Position numbers and translations under genes: made by a program
The notes under the pieces: model-generated
What the model was told of the DNA's origin: nothing
Database searches by the model: none
What the model saw: the letters and a program-made list of their open reading frames with translations, nothing else
In this document: positions 8,446 through 15,840 of the stretch, in pieces
Numbering within the stretch: position 1 is the first letter of the stretch
How the letters are laid out: each line of letters begins with the position of its first letter
Assembly (NCBI RefSeq): GCF_007746795.1
Contig: NZ_CP036343.1
Location: forward strand, 4,061,677-4,125,676
From: Gimesia algae
Lineage (GTDB): Bacteria; Planctomycetota; Planctomycetia; Planctomycetales; Planctomycetaceae
Direction: 5' to 3'
DNA length: 64,000 nt

Positions 8446-8700
8446 GACCCCTAAACGGCTGGGTGGGAATACGTTATGAAACCAGTAAAGTGTCCGACTC
8501 GATGACCCGCCCCGGACATACCTTGGCACACCCTTTGGCCCCCCTTCCCGGCCCCGCAATGCGGGTTTTGTGCCTGCTGTAGCAGAAACTACATTACCGG
8601 CGTAAATGAGACCTATCACAGATTCAACCAGTCCCACCGGGACCCGCGGCTTGTGAATTGGTCGCAGAGAATCACCGAAACTAACAGACATCGAACTGAC

Positions 8701-8986
8701 TATATTTCAACATGATTTTCCAAGTGTGTAACAAACCATTTCACAACCGGTCAGCCAGGCCCGATCTGCGGCGGCGGAATGAGTTGTTTTCAGAGTCGAT
8801 TTTCATTGTGCTAAAACAGTCGAAAATCAAAAGCGTTTTAAGAGCACGCGCCTTGTGGCTGACCTGCCTACCCCGTTGGACTGGATGAATCGTCAAGCAA
8901 TGTAGATATTTTTCACAAGCGATTGTCACCACACCACATTCAGTGTAAACGCACAAGTGACAAAACAAACGATTTCACCATAAACT
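8701..8986. other. Intergenic stretch, no gene seen
   Basis: No convincing coding region. GGTCAGCCA (about 8750) and TGGCTGACC (about 8860) form a 9-bp inverted repeat about 100 bp apart. No other feature is recognised. Confidence 0.4.
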
Positions 8987-8992
8987 GTGGCC

Positions 8993-9406
8993 ATGCGCAA
9001 CACCCCCGATCGCAGTCCGCTCGACAGCTACGCCAAGACACTGTTTGAGCAGCACTCGGCGCACTCCGCCTGTGGCATCGCACTCCGGCGTGGTGACGCC
9101 AAGCTGCGGTTGCAGGAAATTTCACAAGCAGAATCGGCAGTGCAACAGCAGGAAACCATCAATGAGCAAATCACCGATCACATCGCCCGTCAACAGGCGG
9201 AACACGCACTCAACATGCAGTACCTGATTCAGTTTGGTGTCAGAGCAGACGAACGCTGGCAATTTCAACAATTGCTTGAACAGGTTTCAAATCACGGGGG
9301 TTTATCACTGTGTGAAGCAGCGAATTTGACACACGCAATGACTCAACCAAACGGATCGGACGATTTATCTGCTTCCACAACCGTTTCATCCGAACCGAGG
9401 GAATAA
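8993..9406 (+). CDS. Hypothetical protein, helical, antisense overlap with ATPase gene
   Basis: About 137 residues from ATG 8993 (an in-frame GTG lies at 8987). The composition is protein-like with a long glutamine-rich predicted helix (QEISQAESAVQQQETINEQ). There is no known family. It is the only plus-strand gene in this part of the element, and its last 64 bases overlap the 3' end of the convergent ATPase gene. It could be a real small gene or a chance open frame. Confidence 0.4.
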   Translation: MRNTPDRSPLDSYAKTLFEQHSAHSACGIALRRGDAKLRLQEISQAESAVQQQETINEQITDHIARQQAEHALNMQYLIQFGVRADERWQFQQLLEQVSNHGGLSLCEAANLTHAMTQPNGSDDLSASTTVSSEPRE

Positions 9407-11103
9407 TCACCTTGAGGCAACAAAAGCGGTGATCCCTGTAGCAATTGTTGCCGGTAGCGTTCTGTTTCCCGGTCTGCCTCGGCGGCAGAGATAAAGAATT
9501 CGGACTCAAAATTCTGTTCAATCAACGCATCCACGGCATCCCGTAATTGAGGAGACTCATACAGTGGCAAATGATCGACGTTCACAAAATGCACATCGGA
9601 ATCACCGGCAAACATGCCAAATGCTTCCCCCGTTTGCAGCCTGCGAATCTCTTTCCCCCATTGCAGAGACTGCTCCTCGAAACTTTCATAGGTGATATTG
9701 CTGATTTCCTCGAATGTATCATGGATGGGTACATTCGCCTGACTGCGACCTGATGTGGTCCCCGAACTGTTTGCATTTGTCTGCCCTCGCGCAGTGGAGG
9801 AGGTTCTGCCGTCACCTTTCGATTTTGTCGGACGATACATGTCGGGGGGAATGGACTCACCTTGGGATTGATTAAAACCGGTCGCATTCTGTTCCATCTG
9901 GGCGGCAGAATGTGTGCTGGTATGGGATTCACTTTCGAGCCACTCTTTGCGGTAACCCACGATCAACTGTTTTTTACTTTTTAAAACTTCTTTGATTTTC
10001 TGAGCATCAAAGGTCAGTTTGGTGAGTTCATCGGCGATGATGTCCGCATCCCTGGCATTGTTGGCGAACATCAGGCGACTGCGGGCTTGCCAGATCATCT
10101 GAGTCAAATCCACGTCTTCCCGTTCCAACTGTGAGAACGATTGGTGTGCCAGAATCAGCCGCAGCCCCATCTGCCTGACCGTCGGCAGTGCATCTTCAAT
10201 ATCAACGGAGACATATTTCTGAAATTCATCCATCACAACATAGGTCGGATCAACGGCCTGTTTTCCCTCCTTGGTAGAAAGTCGGCTGGCGGTCTCCACA
10301 ATTTCATTGAGGGCTAAGGCTCCGATGGTGTCGGCCACAAATCCGGGAATTTTTCCGTACTTGCCAAGATTGAGGACCACAATCTTCCGTTCCTGAATGA
10401 ACCGCTGGCAATCAAACAGGCTGTGTGTGGAACCAAACATCCGTCTGAGATTGGTTGATTCAAAAAAAGGATCCAGCCGGTTGCGCGTCGATTCCAGAAT
10501 CCGGACAGCCTCATTCCCCCGCGCTCTGAGAATTTCTCCCCAATGCGCGCGAATATCGCCTGGAATATGCGAAAGAATCGCGTCATGTTCCTGCGTGCCG
10601 GGATGCAACAGATATTTACACATGGCAATCGGCAGTCCCATCATCGCGGCCGCACAAAACGCTTTGTACGTCCATTGCAACAAACGGGGTTGCTGCGAAA
10701 CATCCTGAGCGGCCCAGGCGCGGAGGACGATATCGACCGAACGCATCGTCTGGTAATACCGATTCGCTTCGGAAGTATGCGAGAGGGGATTGAAGGGCAT
10801 GATGATATCTTCTCGGGCGGGCTCGATATAAACCAGGCGATCTCGCACATGCTGCGGGCAGAGCCGTTCATTGACCATCCAACCCAATAAATCCCGCGAC
10901 AGATTTCCCATGGGATCAATCAGAAAGAGCGCAGACATCTCCGAACGCGTCTGCATCAAGAGCGGCCGCAGTAAAGTCTGGATGGCCGTTGACTTGCCTG
11001 AACCAGTGGCACCAATCAGATGAAAATGCGTGCGAAACTGATCCGGATCGAGATGGATGTTTTGATTTGTATTGTTATCAGTGCCAAGAAAAATCGGATT
11101 CAT
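9343..11103 (-). CDS. TraG/VirD4-like DNA-transfer ATPase 1
   Basis: 586 residues. Walker A GATGSGKST is at 31-39, an ALFLIDPMG strand follows at about 60, and the Walker B-like YVVMDEFQKY lies at about 290. A coupling-protein-type RLILAHQSFSQL motif and a low-complexity Ser/Thr/Gln/Asn linker (about 410-460) come before the C-terminal tail. There is no N-terminal membrane segment, but the gene upstream encodes a membrane protein and overlaps it by 4 bp. This is the fold of conjugative coupling proteins and TraM-recognition ATPases, which hand DNA to a secretion channel. No channel genes are in the window. Confidence 0.85.
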   Translation of the reverse strand: MNPIFLGTDNNTNQNIHLDPDQFRTHFHLIGATGSGKSTAIQTLLRPLLMQTRSEMSALFLIDPMGNLSRDLLGWMVNERLCPQHVRDRLVYIEPAREDIIMPFNPLSHTSEANRYYQTMRSVDIVLRAWAAQDVSQQPRLLQWTYKAFCAAAMMGLPIAMCKYLLHPGTQEHDAILSHIPGDIRAHWGEILRARGNEAVRILESTRNRLDPFFESTNLRRMFGSTHSLFDCQRFIQERKIVVLNLGKYGKIPGFVADTIGALALNEIVETASRLSTKEGKQAVDPTYVVMDEFQKYVSVDIEDALPTVRQMGLRLILAHQSFSQLEREDVDLTQMIWQARSRLMFANNARDADIIADELTKLTFDAQKIKEVLKSKKQLIVGYRKEWLESESHTSTHSAAQMEQNATGFNQSQGESIPPDMYRPTKSKGDGRTSSTARGQTNANSSGTTSGRSQANVPIHDTFEEISNITYESFEEQSLQWGKEIRRLQTGEAFGMFAGDSDVHFVNVDHLPLYESPQLRDAVDALIEQNFESEFFISAAEADRETERYRQQLLQGSPLLLPQGDYSLGSDETVVEADKSSDPFG

Positions 11104-11951
11104 GATGATAAAAACTCCCTGATCGCACGGTCTTCCTGTAAATTGAGAGAACTGAGGAAGGACTGTCTGGTTTGGTCATCGTAATTGAGTGAATCGATCT
11201 CTTGTTTCTGTTCCTGAAAATATTCCGCAATCTCATTCAGGCTGGCGAACTTCTGTTTGTTGCCCGTCGTTTGTTCTAGTGAGGACGCAATCATCTCTTC
11301 GAGCAGTTTTCCACGCTGTTCCACGATTTCGATTGGGAAACCGTCGGACAGATATTGTTCAAAGTATTCTGCCAACCGTTCACGGGGAAAACGTGTCAGC
11401 AATGCCGGGGCATGCTGGTCGTACAAGAGTTGACAACTCAAACGGATTTCTTCACGCTGGAGCTGTTCGGCGTTCCGTTGTGCTTCCGCCTGCTGCTGTT
11501 CCTGTTGTTGCCGCTCTCGTTCGGGAGCCGTGCGTTCCCATTCATCCTGTTCCTGCCGTCTACGCTCTTTCTCTTCTCGCTCCCTTTGTTTCTGTCCTCT
11601 GTTGTATTGCCATCGCGTGACAGCGGTTTGCCATGATCGATTCAATCGACCTAAAGGAGCGAAGAGTAAATCCAGTGCTGAAAGTGCAATCCAACTCATG
11701 CCCAGTGCCATCCCGGCCAGTATCAAACCGCGTAACACAATTGCCAGCAATGTCGTGGTATCGTAAATTCCGTTCCAGGAGGCCTCAAAAAGCACATAAG
11801 CTGTCAGCGTAAGTAAAGAGAGCCTGAAACCCCATTTTTTGAGTTGCAGATTATGGGCGATCGCCACCTGCCCTACATAATACAACACGGCGACGATGAA
11901 AATCAGAGGCAGCGTTTCACCTTGTTCAATGAGTTCCATGAGAGACGACAT
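11100..11951 (-). CDS. Membrane-anchored coiled-coil protein, partner of ATPase 1
   Basis: 283 residues. There are three to four hydrophobic segments in residues 12-110 (LPLIFIVAVLYYVGQVAIA, then LSLLTLTAYVLF, then the LILAGMALGMSWIAL region). A long charged Gln/Glu/Arg coiled coil (about 118-168) and a globular helical tail follow. Its stop overlaps the ATPase start by 4 bp, so the two are translationally coupled. ATPase 1 lacks membrane segments, so this protein probably anchors it to the membrane. There is no named family. Confidence 0.75.
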   Translation of the reverse strand: MSSLMELIEQGETLPLIFIVAVLYYVGQVAIAHNLQLKKWGFRLSLLTLTAYVLFEASWNGIYDTTTLLAIVLRGLILAGMALGMSWIALSALDLLFAPLGRLNRSWQTAVTRWQYNRGQKQREREEKERRRQEQDEWERTAPERERQQQEQQQAEAQRNAEQLQREEIRLSCQLLYDQHAPALLTRFPRERLAEYFEQYLSDGFPIEIVEQRGKLLEEMIASSLEQTTGNKQKFASLNEIAEYFQEQKQEIDSLNYDDQTRQSFLSSLNLQEDRAIREFLSS

Positions 11952-12003
11952 GCTTCACCAAGTTTCATTCAGAAAACAGTCCTTTAAAAAAAACTTATCC
12001 AGA

Positions 12004-12114
12004 CTAGTGGAGTGTCATTTTTGAATTTTGGGGTGATCGAGACCACGGGAGTGCGACAACGGAGCACGTAAACAACACTCCCAGCCCTCAATTCCAAGCT
12101 TGACAAAGCACTAG
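12004..12114. mobile_element. MITE-like 111-bp hairpin element
   Basis: Terminal inverted repeats begin CTAGTG-N3-TGTCA on the left and end TGACA-N3-CACTAG on the right, with further imperfect pairing to about 30 bp. An inner GGGAGTG/CACTCCC stem makes the whole element foldable. No gene lies inside. It fits a miniature inverted-repeat element or the fused ends of an insertion sequence. Its right end supplies the TAG stop of the adjacent gene. Confidence 0.6.
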
Positions 12115-13796
12115 GGTTCTCGAATCGGCTTTTTCTCATAAAAATGGACTAAATTCTGTAACAGTTGTGGCTTTAGTGTTTCAGAAGCCAGTTCGACCGC
12201 TTTCTTCTGCCATTTGATGGCAGAACTGAAATCACCGGTCTCCGCATAAGCGGCAGCTAACGTATCCAGTATGTAAGCTTTTTCATATTTCGTCAGTTCA
12301 CAGGCCTTCTTCGCCAAAGTGACTGCTTCCGAACCATTGCGCGACGAGGCCACCGGGCAAGTGGCACGCAGCCATGCCAGAGAGTTGTAAGCTGGTGCAT
12401 AACTCGATGACAGCTTAATCACTTTGTTATACTCAGCCGCTGCTTTTTCATATTCTTTGTTTTGATCGTAGTTTTTGGCCTGGTCCCAATGGAAGGCGGC
12501 CGGATTCTTGCTGCCAGTATCATTTCCATTCTGGCCGTTAACGGGAATTTTAGCTGCCATCCGTTTAATGACAGTCGGCCGAAATTGAAATCCGGGAGGG
12601 GGTGTATTTTTTAATTGACTCAGATAGCGTTGTTCCAGAGCTTTCAACTCACCGGGGCCAGCATAGACCTGACCGTGATGCAAACTGAATGTGTCGGCCG
12701 AGTCATGGTCACCTAGAGACCAAGGGTAAGTGCGTTGAGGTAAACTAAAGAGTCCTGCCGAATCATATTTTGCAATCTTCTTTCCCCATGAATTTACATA
12801 ATCGAGGGATTCCACATACATGGTGATGTATTCGGGAACTTGGTGATCTTCCAAAGGAATCTCCAGATTGAGGGCAGCTTTCTCTTCAAACGTATCAAGG
12901 TTCCATTTGATACGACTTCCCGCAAGCACTCCCTTGTAAACACGGCTTCCCACAAGACAGAGCATTTGCACATCCTGGTCCTGATACTTATTTGAATAAA
13001 AAGTATACGTCCCCTTGACGGCACGATATTTGGTGACTCCCTTGGAATTCCCAAACGCAGACAACAACCAGGCGGTCCCTGAGTCCCATTGACCTCCCGA
13101 GTGTAGAGCAAACACGCAGTATTTGGGACTTTCAGGAGTGTACCTGCTTGTGTCGTAGCTCCACCCATAAAAGTCGTTCCGAAAATAGTCGGCATTCAAC
13201 ACCTTCTTGGGGAACCGGGCCGCGACTTGTTTCCATTGATCTCGAGAGACAAAACCCGGAGGTGAGGTTTTGACGAGGCTCTGCAGCATATTGGAAAGCT
13301 TGACCGCTGGTTGCATGTCGAGAATCTTCCCCACAGAAAGATGTGTATTCACACTTTTAAGATAGTCTGAGTCGCCTGTGACGAATTTTCCTTCCCCATT
13401 AATCCAGTTCCCCGAGACCGCTGTCGCCACAAATCCTTCCGAAGATGTATCGAGTTCCAGTTGGATGGAGTATAAGGCATCAATGGTGGTTGGGTTGTCA
13501 AGATACGAATAATCTCGACACCACCACAAAGTGCGCGCAGGTCCTACCATCGGTTTAAAACAACGCGTGAAACTGATTCGGAGTCGATCAGGTCGGGAAA
13601 GCGTATACTTCCCAGAAAATGCAGCGGGGTTAAAACGATCGGCTGAGTCATGCGTTTTAAAATACCAGACAACACCCCGGTCTTTGGAAGCCATGGGGCG
13701 AAAGGCCAGAAAGTGCTTCCCATCCACGGAAGTCCAATCACTTTGTGTCAGGTCCGGAACAGCCAGAAGTGACGAAATCAATAATAATGCTTGCAT
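12111..13796 (-). CDS. Secreted protein with C-terminal TPR repeats
   Basis: 561 residues with a short hydrophobic N-terminus (MQALLLISSLLAVPDL) suggesting export. The middle 400 residues hold two tandem copies of an unrecognised domain; both copies contain a DSAD-F motif and a PPGF-phrase. A TPR unit follows (AEYNKVIKLSSSYAPAYNSLAWL, then KAYILDTLAAAYAETGDFSSAIKWQKKAVEL). The TAG stop lies inside the terminal repeat of the MITE-like element, so the original C-terminus may be altered. Function unknown. Confidence 0.75.
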   Translation of the reverse strand: MQALLLISSLLAVPDLTQSDWTSVDGKHFLAFRPMASKDRGVVWYFKTHDSADRFNPAAFSGKYTLSRPDRLRISFTRCFKPMVGPARTLWWCRDYSYLDNPTTIDALYSIQLELDTSSEGFVATAVSGNWINGEGKFVTGDSDYLKSVNTHLSVGKILDMQPAVKLSNMLQSLVKTSPPGFVSRDQWKQVAARFPKKVLNADYFRNDFYGWSYDTSRYTPESPKYCVFALHSGGQWDSGTAWLLSAFGNSKGVTKYRAVKGTYTFYSNKYQDQDVQMLCLVGSRVYKGVLAGSRIKWNLDTFEEKAALNLEIPLEDHQVPEYITMYVESLDYVNSWGKKIAKYDSAGLFSLPQRTYPWSLGDHDSADTFSLHHGQVYAGPGELKALEQRYLSQLKNTPPPGFQFRPTVIKRMAAKIPVNGQNGNDTGSKNPAAFHWDQAKNYDQNKEYEKAAAEYNKVIKLSSSYAPAYNSLAWLRATCPVASSRNGSEAVTLAKKACELTKYEKAYILDTLAAAYAETGDFSSAIKWQKKAVELASETLKPQLLQNLVHFYEKKPIREP

Positions 13797-14033
13797 GAGA
13801 ACATTTCCTTTCTGGGACTAAGCGAGATCATTAAGTCGAGTATTGACAGACTCTTGGATAATCAGCTAGATCCAGTCTCTTTGAAGTCGAGACCGTGGAA
13901 TTAGTTCACTATGATTAATGTTCAAAACAGCACTTATTGTCTGTGTTTAGTATTGAGTCATCATTTGAGAAATTCAACCCTGGTCTGGTCAAATGTAGTG
14001 AATTGTGGAAAAACGATTCCAACACCAAACGGC

Positions 14034-14348
14034 TTATTGAGGCCCGTATTTCGCTTTTAAATCCTGTTCGATCTGAGATTGTTGCTCGGTGATTTCTTCG
14101 ATCCTGATGCAAACCCTGTTCGCTTTCTCGTTTCGCAATTCTTGGATCCCGGGTTCAGCAAGCAGCTGCGAAAGATCAGCAGAACTGCCGACTCGCAAGG
14201 GATGATGTAGGATTTGTCCCTCTTGGTCGGACGTGGTATGCGTCAGCACATACACGCCCGCTGAGTGAGGCAGCTTGCCATCTAACGGCAATACCATGAA
14301 GGGGTAATCCTTACCCGATTGGCCGGTAAAAATCAGCAGGGGAGGCAT
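14034..14348 (-). CDS. GIY-YIG-like small protein, degenerate active site
   Basis: 104 residues. GVYVLTH then LRVGSSADLSQLL then a terminal IEQDLKAKYGP follow the order of a GIY-YIG nuclease core (GIY strand, YIG strand, helix, metal-binding Glu near the end, final P). The second motif reads RVG in place of YIG and the usual catalytic Arg is not evident, so nuclease activity is doubtful. The N-terminal FMVLPLDGKLPHSAGVY matches a common small GIY-YIG subfamily. It stands alone. Confidence 0.55.
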   Translation of the reverse strand: MPPLLIFTGQSGKDYPFMVLPLDGKLPHSAGVYVLTHTTSDQEGQILHHPLRVGSSADLSQLLAEPGIQELRNEKANRVCIRIEEITEQQSQIEQDLKAKYGPQ

Positions 14349-15027
14349 CTAAGATTGTTGCTGTCGAAGTTTGACTACCAGCAAGGTCTGCAATCGGGGA
14401 AACTCGTTGACTGGAATCGACGATTGTATTTGTCATGCGTAACGCTGTGATGATACTATAGCACATCCAATCTAAACATAGCGGCTTCAAAGCGATGATA
14501 CAAGGACCAAACAGTTCTGTAGACGCTACAATAAACCTGAATTCAGGCCAGAGTCGCTTTCGATTCCCAAACGGGAATTGTCGCCAGTAAAATAGATTAA
14601 GGTTCGCAGGGAGGGGAGTCGTACAATGATACGCAATAGAAATTTGTCAAATGGCACTCAAACGTGCAGAGACGGACAACAATCACGGTTAACAGTAAAG
14701 TTCGGCTACCAAACCAGACATCAAGACCATTTGACATTAATTCCAGAACTCAGCCTCCATCGGTGAAAATAACAGATTCCCAGAAACAACTTCGCTTTCT
14801 GAAGCCAAAAAACGCACACCAGATTAATAGAATTCTCGTTGAACTAAACCCCAGGCGAACGGCCCCCTTTCCGTTCCGTTTGCATGATGAAGCCACGCAA
14901 AATCAAACTCACCAATCTCATTGTAGCTGGCTAGTCAATCGTATGTCATTAACAAACAGGATCACGTGTTGCCTTCTCTAGGTGGAGAACAGCAGACAGG
15001 GGCAACGCGTGCCCCTGGAGCTACTCT
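14349..15027. other. 680-bp stretch without a convincing gene
   Basis: Short open frames here lack protein-like composition and start signals. Nothing structured or repeated is seen. GC is lower than in the block that follows at 15.5 kb. Confidence 0.4.
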
Positions 15028-15225
15028 CTACGCTTGCAGGCCAATGTCATCAAAGATGAAGCCCTCATCCTCAAACATTTGGATGAGTTCTTCGTCTGAC
15101 ATCTTGGCATGGCAACTCTCCTTGCGCTGTTGCTCAAGGATGAGTTTCTGGTGCTCCGGGTGAGCATCTTCGTATGCCCAGTAGGGCATACTCTTGTGAC
15201 CAGTGGGATTGGATAAAAGTACCAT
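15028..15225 (-). CDS. Small acidic protein, unknown
   Basis: 65 residues from ATG 15225. The open frame extends further upstream, but the upstream part crosses a long hairpin. PYWAYEDAHPEHQKLI is followed by a C-terminal acidic helix (MSDEELIQMFEDEGFIFDDI). The pyrimidine-rich leader TTCTCCCCTCCCTACATC stands directly before ATG and there is no Shine-Dalgarno site. No family is recognised. Confidence 0.5.
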   Translation of the reverse strand: MVLLSNPTGHKSMPYWAYEDAHPEHQKLILEQQRKESCHAKMSDEELIQMFEDEGFIFDDIGLQA

Positions 15226-15268
15226 GATGTAGGGAGGGGAGAATGAATTAGAAAGTACGCAACGCATG

Positions 15269-15341
15269 AGCCGAATCGGTGGTGTGGCGACGGCAACGTG
15301 GAGACCGCAGGTACTACGTTGCCGTCGCAACCGTTCGGCTA
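15269..15341 (-). promoter_or_regulatory. Long hairpin upstream of the 15028-15225 gene
   Basis: GCGACGGCAACGT (15287-15299) and ACGTTGCCGTCGC (15316-15328) form a perfect 13-bp inverted repeat. It is extended by AGCCGAATCGGT/ACCGTTCGGCT with one bulge. The 73-bp palindrome lies 44 bp upstream of a small gene with a pyrimidine-rich leader, as in the 22.8 and 59.2 kb elements, but its sequence differs from theirs. Confidence 0.6.
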
Positions 15342-15485
15342 TGTTGCCAGTGCTTTCGACATTCCCTCCCTGCAAATGGAAATACATCTGCCGCCTGACA
15401 TCCCTCGATGCCCAAATGCCGGAGCACAAAAACGAGCGTGTGTGTTTTGCTTCCGCTGGCGGAAGCGTGCTATGGTTTCCGCGAT

Positions 15486-15833
15486 ATGACGTTCCTCTCA
15501 TGGCTCGCAATGATCGGCGCGGTCGCCATCGCCGCTCTGGCGGATGCAGTCAGCACGCTCTGGGCACGCAACCCGACTGAGCTGTCGGTCTACCTGTTTC
15601 TACTCCTCCTGCTCGGCCCGCTGGTATTTTTCTGCTTCGGACTTGTCACCCGGCATGTGGGTCTGGCCGTCACGTCGGGAGTCGTGAATTCACTGCTGGT
15701 GGTTACCTCAATGGGGATCGGACTGGTGTTCTTTGGAGAGTGGGACAGACTTTCGGTATGGCAATACTGTGGAATGGCTCTGGCCATTGCGGGGATCGTG
15801 CTCATGCTCTTTTTCCCCAAGGTGCATCCCTAG
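15486..15833 (+). CDS. SMR/EamA-like small membrane protein
   Basis: 115 residues from ATG 15486 with four hydrophobic segments (FLSWLAMIGAVAIAALADA, YLFLLLLLGPLVFFCFGL, VVNSLLVVTSMGIGLVFFG and MALAIAGIVLMLFF). Length and spacing match small multidrug resistance and half-length EamA transporters, which work as dimers in the inner membrane. The substrate is unknown. It is the first gene of a GC-rich plus-strand block and ends 7 bp before the next start. Confidence 0.65.
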   Translation: MTFLSWLAMIGAVAIAALADAVSTLWARNPTELSVYLFLLLLLGPLVFFCFGLVTRHVGLAVTSGVVNSLLVVTSMGIGLVFFGEWDRLSVWQYCGMALAIAGIVLMLFFPKVHP

Positions 15834-15840
15834 TCTCCGT

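Larger units (their letters stand above)
7882..8700 (-). ncRNA. Candidate large structured noncoding RNA region
   Basis: About 0.8 kb without a convincing protein gene but dense in hairpins. The 12-bp stem CTGTCAACTGGA (8012-8023)/TCCAGCTGACAG (8055-8066) has one imperfect position; it is a G-U pair if read as minus-strand RNA and an A-C mismatch on the plus strand. Others are CTCGGT/ACCGAG (8176-8200), a 19-bp repeat pair (8303-8321/8399-8417) enclosing CCAGTGT/ACACTGG, CCCGC/GCGGG and GTCCC/GGGAC (about 8631-8643). The intrinsic terminator at 7882 would be its 3' end. Large ornate RNAs such as ROOL and GOLLD occur on phages and mobile elements; membership in either is not claimed. An origin of transfer or replication is the other reading. 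Confidence 0.4.

Noticed and set aside
8392..8691. 99-residue minus-strand open frame
   Set aside because: It overlaps the hairpin-rich region, its composition is not protein-like, and no start signal is present.
14664..14981. 105-residue plus-strand open frame
   Set aside because: Rich in Gln, Thr and Pro without motif or ribosome site; probably chance.
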